This document shows positions 15,609 through 24,054 of a DNA stretch of 43,500 bases, one piece after another. The stretch comes from a virus. The notes beneath the pieces were generated by a model, which was given only the letters and a program-made list of their open reading frames with translations, ran no database searches and was not told the origin of the DNA. Made by a program: the position numbers and the translations under genes. The stretch lies in the IMG/VR virus record IMGVR_UViG_3300046492_000111, positions 1 through 43,500 of that record. One strand, written 5' to 3'. Every line of letters starts with the position of its first letter. The stretch's first letter is position 1.

Positions 15609-17926
15609 TAGAGGAGACCCCGCGAGAGTGCGATCTGGATATTGCTTTCCGGCTTGTGCGAGAAGCCTGACAGCGCGACCGGTTTTACTTCCGGCGAGCC
15701 CCCGGCAAACCCTGCCACGAGAGAACCGATAGCGCCGAGAGCATTGGCGAACTTTTGCGTGTTGAAGGCGCCCGTCTTCGGCCTTTCGGTCGGGATCGGC
15801 GGGTTGGCGATGCCACCCGTGGAACCGGTCGCACCGGGCATACCGAAGGTTTGGGGCGACAAGTCCTGCGTGTCAGGACCGTAGGGTCCAAACGGGGAGT
15901 TCGAGCCGCCCGTGAAGGCGTCGATCTGCGGCTGCTGGTCTTCGAACTTCGCACCGGGCGCAAGTCCCAGGCTAGGGCTGTCAAGGAGGCCAAGCGTGTC
16001 AACGCTCCTGCCAAGACCGGGGATCGGCGGCTGACCCTGCTGGGGCACGGGCGGCGTCATCGAGTGGGGCGGAGCGGGCTGCGCGAGCGAAATCGGCGGC
16101 GTAGCTGCCGGGGCCGGGGCCTTCGGCGTGCCGAACGACACGTCAGGCCCGCCCAACGGGTTCCAATCGGTGAAGAGGGGCATCGGGTCCGGGGCTTTGG
16201 CCGGAGCCGGAGCGGGCGCCGGGGGCGCGAACGACACGTCAGGACCGCCGAGAGGGTTCCAATTCGTCGCACGGGCCGGAGGCGGGCTGCGCGGGCCGCT
16301 GATGTCAGGCATCTGCGACGGCGCGGCGGGCGTGTCGCCGATCGGGTCGTGGTAAGGCGTGACCGGCGAGGGACCGCTCGTAAGGGACTGCGGGATGCTG
16401 TCACCGAAGCCGTGCTTGAGCGCGTCGAGAAGCCCGACCTGACCCACGTTCGGGGTGGAGGTCATGACAGCGCCGGTCGCGGCGGGCAGAGCGTCCGCAC
16501 CGGGTGCGGGGCTGCGCGGGCCGGAAGTGATCGCACGGAGCGCTTGGAGTTGGCTCGGTGTCAGGCGGGCTTGCGCGGGCGGTGCAGCGGGCGCGGGAGC
16601 CGGGGCAGGCGCGGCGGGCGGCATACGCGGGCCGGAGATGTCAGGCATACCCATCCCCGGCGGCGTGCCGAGGAGCGGTGCGGACGGGAGCGGCGTGTCA
16701 TAGCTGACAGGCGCGCGCTGGTCGAAGGGCGAAGTCGGCTGCGGACCCATCTGGCGCACGAGCGAAGCCACACGGTCGCGCTGATTGCCCGCGTCGATCT
16801 GCGCGGGGCTCGCGGCGCCGCTCTGGATGTTCGGAAGCGCGCTGACAAGATCGCGCACCGGGTTGGAGTTCGGCGCGGTGAAAGTCTTCGGGTGGGTGTA
16901 GGGCATGTCAGCCGGAACATAGTCCGGCGTGCCGCCGCCCTGACGTGCGGCGATCGCATCCGCTGCGGCCTGCTGGCGCGCGGCGGCTTGGCGGGCCATG
17001 ACAGCGGCGTGGTCCGAGGCGTTGCCAGCCTGTACCTGGCTGGCGGGCGCGGCGCCGCTCTGGACGTTTGGCAGGACGCTGACAAGATCGCGCACCGGGT
17101 TCGAGGCCGGAGCGGCGTAGGTCTTGGGGTGCGTGTAAGGCATGTCAGCCGGGACGTATTGCGGCTGGGCGCGAGAGGGCGCGGCGCGCGCCGCCGCAGC
17201 GTCCTGCGCTGCCTTCTGGCGCTTGAGGAAAGCCGCGTGGTCAATCGCGTTCAGATCGAGAGGGGCCATTCCTGCCTCGTTGGGTTTTGCATCGGGTGTC
17301 ATCTCCCCAGCCTGCGCGGAGGAGATCGGGTTGAGCCAACTCAGGATGCCGCCGCTCTGTGGGGCTTGCGCCGTGACAGCGGGGGCCGGGGTCGGCGCCG
17401 GGGTCGCGGCGTCCTGCTTCATGGGGTCCACGAAGCCGAACGGATTGGGGGCGAGTTTGCCCATGGCTTGGGCGAGCGCTTGCTGTGACAGCGGCGTGCT
17501 GTTCGCACGGGCGGGGGAAGTCGCCGCGACGACGCCAGACGAGCCGAGAGCGCGGGCTTCGCCGCCGATCCCGTCACGCGGGCCGATACCGGACTTCGCG
17601 GCGCCGTACCACTGGCCCCAGCCCTTCGACGCGGCCTGATCGAGAGCGAAGTCGATCATGGCGCCGCCGTTGGAGGGGTCGCGCGGGTCGAGGCCGGTCG
17701 CGCGCATGAACTGATTGCCCATGCCTTCCGGGAAGCCCGTGCCGGGACCGCCGAGGAGAAGCTGGAACGGGCCGTAGGACGGTTCGCGATGCCCGTCCTT
17801 GCTGTAGCCGGAACGGACGTGGCCGGAGGTGCCGCCTTCCGACCGTGCTACGCGGAGGGCGATGTTGGGGTCAATGCCGCGAAGGGCGGCGGCTTGGCGG
17901 ATGTAGTCGCTCCAGTCGTAAGCCAT
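15608..17926 (-). CDS. Virion peptidoglycan hydrolase with long Pro/Ala-rich tail
   Basis: This 772-residue protein begins with a lysozyme/transglycosylase-like domain of about 120 residues: I-A-L-R-V-A-R-S-E-G-G with candidate catalytic E30, then P-S-Y-G-P-F-Q-L and a W-G-Q-W-Y-G-A end. The remaining ~600 residues are proline- and alanine-rich with internal repeats: a roughly 90-residue unit containing V-P-A-D-M-P-Y-T-H-P-K-T occurs twice, N-P-L-G-G-P-D-V-S-F twice and M-P-D-I-S-G-P-R twice. It probably opens the cell wall during DNA injection, with the tail acting as a flexible spacer. TAATG overlaps join it to both neighbours. Confidence 0.72.
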   Translation of the reverse strand: MAYDWSDYIRQAAALRGIDPNIALRVARSEGGTSGHVRSGYSKDGHREPSYGPFQLLLGGPGTGFPEGMGNQFMRATGLDPRDPSNGGAMIDFALDQAASKGWGQWYGAAKSGIGPRDGIGGEARALGSSGVVAATSPARANSTPLSQQALAQAMGKLAPNPFGFVDPMKQDAATPAPTPAPAVTAQAPQSGGILSWLNPISSAQAGEMTPDAKPNEAGMAPLDLNAIDHAAFLKRQKAAQDAAAARAAPSRAQPQYVPADMPYTHPKTYAAPASNPVRDLVSVLPNVQSGAAPASQVQAGNASDHAAVMARQAAARQQAAADAIAARQGGGTPDYVPADMPYTHPKTFTAPNSNPVRDLVSALPNIQSGAASPAQIDAGNQRDRVASLVRQMGPQPTSPFDQRAPVSYDTPLPSAPLLGTPPGMGMPDISGPRMPPAAPAPAPAPAAPPAQARLTPSQLQALRAITSGPRSPAPGADALPAATGAVMTSTPNVGQVGLLDALKHGFGDSIPQSLTSGPSPVTPYHDPIGDTPAAPSQMPDISGPRSPPPARATNWNPLGGPDVSFAPPAPAPAPAKAPDPMPLFTDWNPLGGPDVSFGTPKAPAPAATPPISLAQPAPPHSMTPPVPQQGQPPIPGLGRSVDTLGLLDSPSLGLAPGAKFEDQQPQIDAFTGGSNSPFGPYGPDTQDLSPQTFGMPGATGSTGGIANPPIPTERPKTGAFNTQKFANALGAIGSLVAGFAGGSPEVKPVALSGFSHKPESNIQIALSRGLL

Positions 17927-19056
17927 TACGCGGCCCTCTTCTGCGGCAAGCCTCCACCAAATCCGAGGCTCCCTGTGACAATCAGTTTGCCGCCAACCTT
18001 CCGCACCGCCGAGGGGTCTTCCTTCTCGATGTCCTGTGCCATGGGGCCGACGACCTTCGGGTAGGACTTCGGGTCGCCCTTGTAGCGGTAGGCGTACATC
18101 TCAAGGCCGGTCTCAGGGTCTTTGCCCAGCTTCTCGATGTCAGTCTTGGTCTTCCTGTCAGACATGAATGGCAGGTAGGACAGCGCGCCGAGAATGCCGC
18201 CGATCGCCGACATCGCCGAGTTGCCGCCGCCCGCAGCGGTCGAGGTCTGCGACTGGGTGCCGCCGTAAGGCGTTGCACCGAGTGCGGCGAGGCGCATGTT
18301 GAGCGCCTGCGTCGGGTAGTCCTGCTGTTCCTTCCACTGCTGATAAGCCATGGTCAAATCCTGCTGGCTCATCTGCTGCTGCTGACCGCCAAGCATCGCG
18401 AGGAGCGTGTTGGTCGAGTTGTTCATGTTCGAGCCAGCCTGCGCGATGTTCGAAAGCTGGTCAGCCGAACCCGACCGCACCTGCTGTTGCTGGTAGGCGT
18501 TCGTCATGTCACGGTTCTGGTCGTTGTTAAACTGAGCGGTGGCGTCGCTGTAGGCTTGGCTGTCAAGCTGCGCACTGAGATCACCGATCTGACGCGCTCC
18601 CTCTGCGGAGGCGACACCTTCGGCGATACCGTGGCGCGACCCGCCGAACGCGTTGGCGCTGACGGCGCTGTCACCGATCGCATTGATGTTCTGCTTGAGC
18701 GCGATGTTCGCGTTGTTAATCGCACCCGTTTTGACGTTGTCAATGTAGGGGTTCATGTACTGCGAGATGTTGCCTTGCAGGAACGAAGTCGGCTTGTAGC
18801 TGAAGTTTGTCCCCTCAGCCGCCGTGCGCGCCGCCGAAGCCATGGGGGCGCTCCACATGTTCGCGGTCTGGCTCGCACTGTTGAAGGCTTGCGTCTGGAG
18901 CGCGCTTGGCCCAGCGGTAAGCTGACCGGTGTAGGGCGTATAGGGGCGCGCGGCGAGATCGTCGGCGATGCCGAGGTTCTTCTGAGCGGCGTCGTCAACC
19001 CACTGCGGCAGTTCGGTCTTGTTAACGGTGGTCTGCGTCGAGGGCGTGCTCGCCAT
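17926..19056 (-). CDS. S74 chaperone-domain virion protein
   Basis: This 376-residue protein has an N-terminal helical body rich in Gln, Asn and Ala (Q-Q-Q runs around 200-260) and a short hydrophobic segment near 300. A C-terminal domain starts S-D-R-K-T-K-T-D-I and contains Y-R-Y-K-G-D and V-G-P-M-A-Q-D-I. That end matches the peptidase S74 intramolecular chaperone, which trimerises a fibre and then cleaves itself off. Start 19056 is chosen for its ribosome site (gggag) and family-like opening P-Q-W-V-D-D; it overlaps the upstream gene by 35 bases. The S74 domain on a non-fibre-like protein in the ejection cluster is unusual. Confidence 0.75.
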   Translation of the reverse strand: MASTPSTQTTVNKTELPQWVDDAAQKNLGIADDLAARPYTPYTGQLTAGPSALQTQAFNSASQTANMWSAPMASAARTAAEGTNFSYKPTSFLQGNISQYMNPYIDNVKTGAINNANIALKQNINAIGDSAVSANAFGGSRHGIAEGVASAEGARQIGDLSAQLDSQAYSDATAQFNNDQNRDMTNAYQQQQVRSGSADQLSNIAQAGSNMNNSTNTLLAMLGGQQQQMSQQDLTMAYQQWKEQQDYPTQALNMRLAALGATPYGGTQSQTSTAAGGGNSAMSAIGGILGALSYLPFMSDRKTKTDIEKLGKDPETGLEMYAYRYKGDPKSYPKVVGPMAQDIEKEDPSAVRKVGGKLIVTGSLGFGGGLPQKRAA

Positions 19057-19435
19057 TATTCCATTTCTCCCTTGGCAGGGTCCAAACCTCTGCCACTTTT
19101 TTCCAACCACGTTTCTTGAGGTGCGGACCCCAGCCGGGGCGCATGATCCCTTGCACGGGTTCTGTAATCCCGTGCTTGTCAGCGAGCTCTACGACTTGCG
19201 TGTGCAACGCATACACACCGGCAAGCGAGCCCGCTGCCAAGAAGATGTTGATGAACCGGCGCCGGGGCGTGACACAGATTTCCGTAATGACAACAGCGTC
19301 GTCGTTATGGAAAATCTGCATTTCGCCCTTGCGCAATGCATCAACAACATCTTCGAAATTATGAGAGGAAAAGGGGAGGGCGAGCGCCTTCCTTATCTTT
19401 TCAAGAAGCTTCTCATGGCCTGCCGTTTCCGTCAT
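19022..19435 (-). CDS. Phage virion-cluster protein, GNAT-like fold suspected
   Basis: This 137-residue protein has an H-N-F-E-D-V-V-D-A-L-R-K-G segment, then a strand pair (M-Q-I-F-H-N-D-D-A-V-V-I-T-E-I), an A-A-G-S-L-A-G-V helix and an R-P-G-W-x-P end. Similar short proteins are found near tail and ejection genes of podovirus-like phages and often carry an acyltransferase-like fold without proven activity. It overlaps its upstream neighbour by 23 bases. Confidence 0.6.
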   Translation of the reverse strand: MTETAGHEKLLEKIRKALALPFSSHNFEDVVDALRKGEMQIFHNDDAVVITEICVTPRRRFINIFLAAGSLAGVYALHTQVVELADKHGITEPVQGIMRPGWGPHLKKRGWKKVAEVWTLPREKWNNGEHALDADHR

Positions 19436-19631
19436 TTACCACCGTACTAAGAACGCCCGTGTTTGAAACCTTGACTTCGTAAACCGTGCCGTTCGGGGAT
19501 TGGAGGAGAAGACGGGGAGCCGCAGTATCTTTGCTGATACCCGGCAGCAATGCCCGCCGGATATTCTCGATCAGATCGGTGAAATACCGGGCGGAATATT
19601 GGGAGGGTGCAGGCGGAAATTTGAAATCCAT
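19413..19631 (-). CDS. Small hypothetical tail-region protein, 72 aa
   Basis: No family is recognised. It opens M-D-F-K-F-P-P-A-P and ends with two predicted strands (L-L-L-Q-S-P-N-G-T-V-Y-E-V-K-V), a layout seen in short virion accessory proteins. Start 19631 lies 16 bases after the previous stop behind an agggttg-type ribosome site; an upstream start at 19670 would overlap the tail gene by 23 bases and is less likely. Confidence 0.55.
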   Translation of the reverse strand: MDFKFPPAPSQYSARYFTDLIENIRRALLPGISKDTAAPRLLLQSPNGTVYEVKVSNTGVLSTVVNDGNGRP

Positions 19632-19647
19632 TGCGATTACAACCCTA

Positions 19648-21156
19648 TCACCTTCCGGCTCCCGGAGCAACGTCGAGCCTTACTTCACCGATGCTCCAAT
19701 CCTCATTTTTGATGTTTTCGAAACGCACGCGCACATCCCTGCCGGAGACGCGGGTGTCCATGTAACCGTCGCTCCTGACACGGTACGGGCCAAACGCACG
19801 CTCCGCGCCGGTCGGGGTCCGGTTGGTGAAGAAGCGGGCTTGTATGCTGTCAAACCCGCTGCCGCTGGCGATGAGTGCCTGGTTGATTTCGAGCGCCCTG
19901 TCACCGGAGCCGAGGGCGAGCGCGGAGCTCTCCGCCCAGACTTCGCGAAGCAGGGTCGCGGTCGAGCCCGCCCAGCCGCTTTCGTGCTTGTAGATGTGGC
20001 CGTCCTCGCCCGCCATGTAAGGGTAGCGGTCGGCGTTGGCCGCGATCATCGCACTGCGGTCGAGCTTGCCGATCGCCCACCAACCCTCTTCGTAGTTTGT
20101 CATGACATAGCTGTCACAGGTCGAGGAGTTCTTCGACGGGTAGAACCACCAAATCTCAGGATGGGTGCCCAGCGCCCCACCGTGCGCGACGGTGCGCAAT
20201 GCCGGGATGTTGGCGCGGCCCATAACGTAATCCCAGACCGGGCAGGGGAGCGGTTTGACCGCGCCGCCGTCGAACGCCTTGAACCCGTCCGTCGCCCACC
20301 AAAACGCGTTACCGTTGTCAGTGACAAGCGTGTCAGGGTTGATGAGGCGGGTCTGACCCAGATGCGGGAAGCCGTAGATGTAGGGGAGCCCTACGTATTC
20401 CATCATGAACACGTCGGAGTTGGAGAACACGAGGTTGCCGCTGCGGACCCGCACGGCCTTGATGAGCGGGGTTTGGGTTTCGAGCTCGATGAAACCGGCG
20501 GTGTTGGTCGTGCTCGCGAAGTCCCAATCTGACAGGGTTTCGCGCGAGCCCCACGCGATCCGGCGCGGGTTGCCCCCGGCTTGGAGAAGCGCGACATGAC
20601 GCTCGGCTGTCACGAGCGCGCTGATGTTGCCGATCGGTGCCCCGGAGACCGGCGCGAACTTGGTCGTCGGGTGCAGCGGGTCATAATGCAGAAGGCGCCC
20701 GTCAACCGAACTGACAGCGAGCATGTCCTGCCCCCAGTTGGGGAAAGTCCAGAAGGTCGGCAGGTTGTCGATCGAGGCGGAGGGCGTCGAGCGAGCGTCG
20801 CCGAAGTCTTCCTCGCCGAAGTCACCCACGCCGAAGCCGTAGGCGTAAGGCGTCGGGTCGGCGACGACGAGGTCGGTCGGTGTCACGTCAACGAAGCCCT
20901 CGCCGTATTCGACGTAGAGCTTGCGCATGGACGCGGCGAGGATGTAGCGCGACAGCTTGTTGTCACGCCAGACCGCCATGTTGCGGATGCGGTCAGGGAA
21001 GGGGGTGGGGGTGGCGCGCTCCCAGCCGCCGATCGGCTCCAGCACGGCGCCGTTCCACCTGACAAGGTTCGTGTCGTACCAACGCCCCCGAACATCGTTC
21101 GGAGACGCCCCCCGGACAACGCCGGGGGGAATGCTGAGTGGGGGGAGAAACGCCAA
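19648..21156 (-). CDS. P22 gp10-like packaged-DNA stabilisation / tail tube protein
   Basis: This 502-residue protein starts L-P-P-L-S-I-P-P-G-V-V-R and soon reaches G-R-W-Y-D-T-N-L-V-R-W. That opening is typical of the tail-needle-adjacent stabilisation proteins of P22-like podoviruses. The body is strand-rich with repeated W, Y and G positions (W-A-T-D-G-F-K-A-F-D-G-G-A, then E-G-W-W-A-I-G-K-L-D-R), suggesting a beta-propeller. It would close the portal channel and connect to the tail. It sits between the adaptors/lysis genes and the ejection cassette. Confidence 0.8.
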   Translation of the reverse strand: MAFLPPLSIPPGVVRGASPNDVRGRWYDTNLVRWNGAVLEPIGGWERATPTPFPDRIRNMAVWRDNKLSRYILAASMRKLYVEYGEGFVDVTPTDLVVADPTPYAYGFGVGDFGEEDFGDARSTPSASIDNLPTFWTFPNWGQDMLAVSSVDGRLLHYDPLHPTTKFAPVSGAPIGNISALVTAERHVALLQAGGNPRRIAWGSRETLSDWDFASTTNTAGFIELETQTPLIKAVRVRSGNLVFSNSDVFMMEYVGLPYIYGFPHLGQTRLINPDTLVTDNGNAFWWATDGFKAFDGGAVKPLPCPVWDYVMGRANIPALRTVAHGGALGTHPEIWWFYPSKNSSTCDSYVMTNYEEGWWAIGKLDRSAMIAANADRYPYMAGEDGHIYKHESGWAGSTATLLREVWAESSALALGSGDRALEINQALIASGSGFDSIQARFFTNRTPTGAERAFGPYRVRSDGYMDTRVSGRDVRVRFENIKNEDWSIGEVRLDVAPGAGR

Positions 21157-21166
21157 TTCGGTTTCC

Positions 21167-21424
21167 TTACTTGAAGGGGAGGTTGAGACCGCCTTTGAAG
21201 GCGAAGGTCACGAGCGCGAGGACGAAGCCGCTGACGATCAACCAAGCCACGCCGTTGATCTTCTTCTCCAAAGAGGTGAAGCGCTGGTCGAGGTACTTGC
21301 GTTGCTCTTCCGCACGGGCGTCGGCGATGTCACGCTGCGCGCGCCACGTCTCAATGTTCATGACGCGGTGCCGGAGGTCGGAAACCGGGTCGAACTCGAC
21401 GATGTCGGCGGGTGCTGGGCTCAT
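21167..21424 (-). CDS. Single-pass membrane protein of lysis cassette (XhlA-like)
   Basis: This 85-residue protein has a charged coiled-coil-prone N-terminus (residues 20-58) and one C-terminal hydrophobic helix at about 60-78 ending in L-P-F-K. That layout is like XhlA-type haemolysin/holin partners. It starts in an ATGA overlap (21421-21424) with the 3TM holin gene and lies just after the endolysin and holin. It is probably a holin partner or antiholin. Confidence 0.65.
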   Translation of the reverse strand: MSPAPADIVEFDPVSDLRHRVMNIETWRAQRDIADARAEEQRKYLDQRFTSLEKKINGVAWLIVSGFVLALVTFAFKGGLNLPFK

Positions 21425-21909
21425 TTCGCGAAGACTTCCTTGATCGTGTGACCGCCGCCATAGATGACAAGCCAGATGCCGGAGAACTGGAGAATGCTGT
21501 CCATCGAGGGGATCGGGATCGAGCTCTTGAATGCAGTGTTGACAAGAGGAAGCACGACCGTCGCCCACGCAAACAAAAAGATGACGAGCCACGACATGGC
21601 CGGACGCCAGCCCCACGCGAAGAAGGTCTCGCGGGTGTCTTCGCGGGCGATCATGCTGTCACGGTCGGCAAGATGAGCGAGCCATTCGTCAGCGTGCTCG
21701 ATCTCGATCTGCTTGACAGCGATTGCCGTGCCAACCGGGTCAGCCTGGTATTTCGCACCGATCGCCTCCGGCGTCGGATCAACACCGAGTTTCTTGGCGA
21801 TCGTGTCAACGACCGTGTCAGCGACGCCGGAGCCGATCTTGTCTTCAAGGAGCTTCTTGATGATCGGCGCGCCAATCTGCGCGAGGATCGGGATAAGGAT
21901 GGGGATCAT
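21421..21909 (-). CDS. GTA-type 3TM holin
   Basis: This 162-residue protein has an N-terminal hydrophobic stretch (P-I-L-I-P-I-L-A-Q), a central amphipathic region and two C-terminal membrane helices around 105-125 and 140-155, separated by W-R-P-A-M-S-W. The W-R-P motif and the N-terminal helix fit the three-helix holins of alphaproteobacterial phages and gene transfer agents. It overlaps the endolysin (ATGA at 21906-21909) and the downstream membrane gene, completing a compact lysis cassette. Confidence 0.78.
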   Translation of the reverse strand: MIPILIPILAQIGAPIIKKLLEDKIGSGVADTVVDTIAKKLGVDPTPEAIGAKYQADPVGTAIAVKQIEIEHADEWLAHLADRDSMIAREDTRETFFAWGWRPAMSWLVIFLFAWATVVLPLVNTAFKSSIPIPSMDSILQFSGIWLVIYGGGHTIKEVFAK

Positions 21910-22646
21910 TTGGCCTCCGATGCGGCGTTGCGGTAAGCGAGTTCGCGGGCGTCGTCGTGCCGCGCTTTGATGACAAGCCAGATGGCGACGGCGACCGCGA
22001 GGAAGCCGAACACGAGGAGGCCGGAGCTCACCCACTGGTCAGGGGCGTATTGGGCCGTTATGGCGCTGACACCGCTGGCGGGCGCGGCCTTGACAGCGGC
22101 GTTGCCCTTGCTGATGGCGGCTTTGCTCGCGGCGTTGGCTTCGTCTAGGAGTTGCGCTTTGGCTGTCGCCGGGGATGATGCTTTGAGAGCCATGGCGACG
22201 CCCTTGGCCTCGATGTCAGCGACGCGGTTGCTCCAGCCTTTGCCGAAGCTGCTGAACGTCTTGAGGCCGTGGAGGAAGGACATGCGCTTGGCGCACAGTT
22301 CCTTGACCACGGATACAGCGGAGACGGACTTGACGGCGCGGAGGGCAGAGTTGGCACGGGCGGGGCCAGAGTTGACACCATAATCCCAAGTAGCCAGGTC
22401 AACGCCTTCCGGCAGGTTGTCGCCATTGACAGCGTCCCAATAGCCCGCCTTGTAGATTTCCAGCATCTCCTCGCGGGTCATGTAGAAGACGTGCTGCCGC
22501 AGACAGTGCTTGCCGTCGCGGTAGTGATCGTAGGTCGCCTGAGTGATGCCCCAGCGGGTCGCACCGCCGGGGTCTTTCGGGTTGTCGCTGTCACCGCCCT
22601 CCCATTTCAGGGTGATCGCCTGACAAGCTTCGTAATTCTCTCTCAT
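21906..22646 (-). CDS. GH108 N-acetylmuramidase endolysin with C-terminal anchor
   Basis: This 246-residue endolysin has the GH108 signature near the N-terminus: W15-E16-G-G with catalytic E16, then K-D-P-G-G-A-T-R-W-G-I-T and W-D-Y-G-V-N-S-G. After about residue 165 comes an Ala-rich linker, then a C-terminal membrane helix at roughly 207-229 (G-L-L-V-F-G-F-L-A-V-A-V-A) and a basic tail. It should cleave the glycan strand at lysis; the anchor could hold it at the inner membrane until the holin fires. Start 22646 gives an ATGA overlap with the previous gene. Confidence 0.88.
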   Translation of the reverse strand: MRENYEACQAITLKWEGGDSDNPKDPGGATRWGITQATYDHYRDGKHCLRQHVFYMTREEMLEIYKAGYWDAVNGDNLPEGVDLATWDYGVNSGPARANSALRAVKSVSAVSVVKELCAKRMSFLHGLKTFSSFGKGWSNRVADIEAKGVAMALKASSPATAKAQLLDEANAASKAAISKGNAAVKAAPASGVSAITAQYAPDQWVSSGLLVFGFLAVAVAIWLVIKARHDDARELAYRNAASEAK

Positions 22647-23224
22647 TGGCCCGCCGCCCACATCCAGAGTGCGTCAAGTTGTTCCGGGAGGATGCCGTTG
22701 GCGGCAGTCATCGCGACGACGGTCGGGTTGAGCCGGAGGAAGCCGGTCGCCTCCTCGATGTCGATCAGCATGTCAGCCTTGAGGTCTTCGTCTTGGATGG
22801 CTTCAATCTGCGCCATGACGCCTTCCTTGGTGATGCCGACCTCGCGCGCCGCCTTCCAGAAGCGCGGCGGGGAGAGCTCCGGGAAGTTCGCACGGAGTTC
22901 GTCGGGGGTCGGCACGGGCTTAGGCAGGATGACGCCGTCGCGGTAGATCATCCCCTCAGTGATTTCCTCGTGGCTGGCGTCGATACCGAGGACCGTGCGG
23001 TCTCCTGGCATAAGGCGCGAGGGGTCATATTCCACGTTGGTGATGACACCTTCCGGTGACACCATAGCCCACGCTCCGTAGATCGCGTCGAGGAACTCCC
23101 CCTTCTCGTCCCACTGCGTTAGACCAAAGCGGATGTCGTACCAGTCATGACCTTCGTCATTAGTGAAGTAAAGTATCCCGGATTGGGACGAGACCTTGAA
23201 GTGTCCGAAGTTGGTTATTTCCAT
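22643..23224 (-). CDS. Hypothetical protein after tail fibre, 193 aa
   Basis: No family is assigned with confidence. The N-terminal half is strand-rich and aromatic (H-D-W-Y-D-I-R-F-G). The second half has F-W-K-A-A-R-E-V-G-I-T-K and W-M-W-A-A-G-Q helices. A P-x-P-T-P-D-E-L-R-A-N-F linker joins them. The C-terminal part resembles short segments found in tail-fibre assembly proteins. It starts in a TAATG overlap with the fibre gene and ends in an ATGA overlap with the endolysin, so it is probably a fibre-associated chaperone or tip protein. Confidence 0.55.
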   Translation of the reverse strand: MEITNFGHFKVSSQSGILYFTNDEGHDWYDIRFGLTQWDEKGEFLDAIYGAWAMVSPEGVITNVEYDPSRLMPGDRTVLGIDASHEEITEGMIYRDGVILPKPVPTPDELRANFPELSPPRFWKAAREVGITKEGVMAQIEAIQDEDLKADMLIDIEEATGFLRLNPTVVAMTAANGILPEQLDALWMWAAGQ

Positions 23225-24054
23225 TATGCTTCTCCGAAGCCAACCCATCCACGAACAGGGTCGTAGACTTGGATATACTTAAACATGACAGACGAGCCGC
23301 CACCAGTAGCGATACTTTTTAGCATTGCACCACCGGGAGTACTGTAATAACCACCACTAGAAGCGTTCGTCGTACCCTGCGAGACGTAGCGGTATGACAT
23401 GCTGGAGACACGGTTGTTTGCCCACGCAATCGCACGGTTCTCGATGTAGTTCGTGAGCCAATCGCTGCCGTACGCGGTGCCCCAGAGGTTACCGTCGCCA
23501 CCCATGCGTCCGTTAGACCCACCACCGGCCCATACGGTGCCGCTGGCAATCATGTCGCCCTGAGTGTAGAGGTTGCCGTTGCGGCTGGCCCTGAGGGCTC
23601 GCGTGGCGTTGAACGTGGCACCCACGCTGTCGGTGAACAGCACGTAGAAGTCGGATGCGTCGTAGTACAGCAGGGCTTCCGTCGTGCCACTTCTAACCCG
23701 CAAGTTAGAGTTACCAATAACGGTCAAGCCTGCGGTCGTCGTGACGGCCCCTGTTAGCGCGCCGCCACCCAGACCGAGATAGATCGTGTCAAAGTACGTC
23801 TTCAAGAACGCCTTGACCTGTGACCAAAGCGTCTTTTTGACAGGGGTGCCCGCGACCGCGCTGTCATAGGTGCCGACCCAGTCAGCATCGATCGGCGTGG
23901 CCTTGGCAGCGGCGGAAATACCGTCAATTGCCTTGATCTGGGCGTCGAGCGCGTCAAGGTTGGTGTTGAGCTTGTCACCCCAAGTGTCAGCACCCGCCGG
24001 GTCGTTTACGGCGGGCTTGACAAGGGCGTAGTTGGTGGTGGTCGTGTCAGCCAT
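23224..24054 (-). CDS. Tail fibre protein 2
   Basis: This 276-residue fibre shares its first ~45 residues with fibre 1 (24550-25347): N-Y-x-L-V-K, D-T-W-G, K-I/L-N-x-N and a helical D-x-K/Q-I-K repeat. This is probably the virion-anchoring module. The rest is a repetitive, Gly/Ser/Asn-rich beta region ending Y-I-Q-V-Y-D-P-V-R-G-W-V-G-F-G. No chaperone domain is visible. It is probably a receptor-binding fibre. Local base use is more AT-rich toward the C-terminal end (23224-23760) than in neighbours, which suggests recent exchange of the tip. Confidence 0.75.
   Translation of the reverse strand: MADTTTTNYALVKPAVNDPAGADTWGDKLNTNLDALDAQIKAIDGISAAAKATPIDADWVGTYDSAVAGTPVKKTLWSQVKAFLKTYFDTIYLGLGGGALTGAVTTTAGLTVIGNSNLRVRSGTTEALLYYDASDFYVLFTDSVGATFNATRALRASRNGNLYTQGDMIASGTVWAGGGSNGRMGGDGNLWGTAYGSDWLTNYIENRAIAWANNRVSSMSYRYVSQGTTNASSGGYYSTPGGAMLKSIATGGGSSVMFKYIQVYDPVRGWVGFGEA

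Noticed and set aside
15755-17488. 577-codon plus-strand frame opposite the 772-aa protein
   Set aside because: The predicted protein is almost all Arg, Gly, Val and Ala, the mirror of Pro/Ala-rich codons on the true strand.
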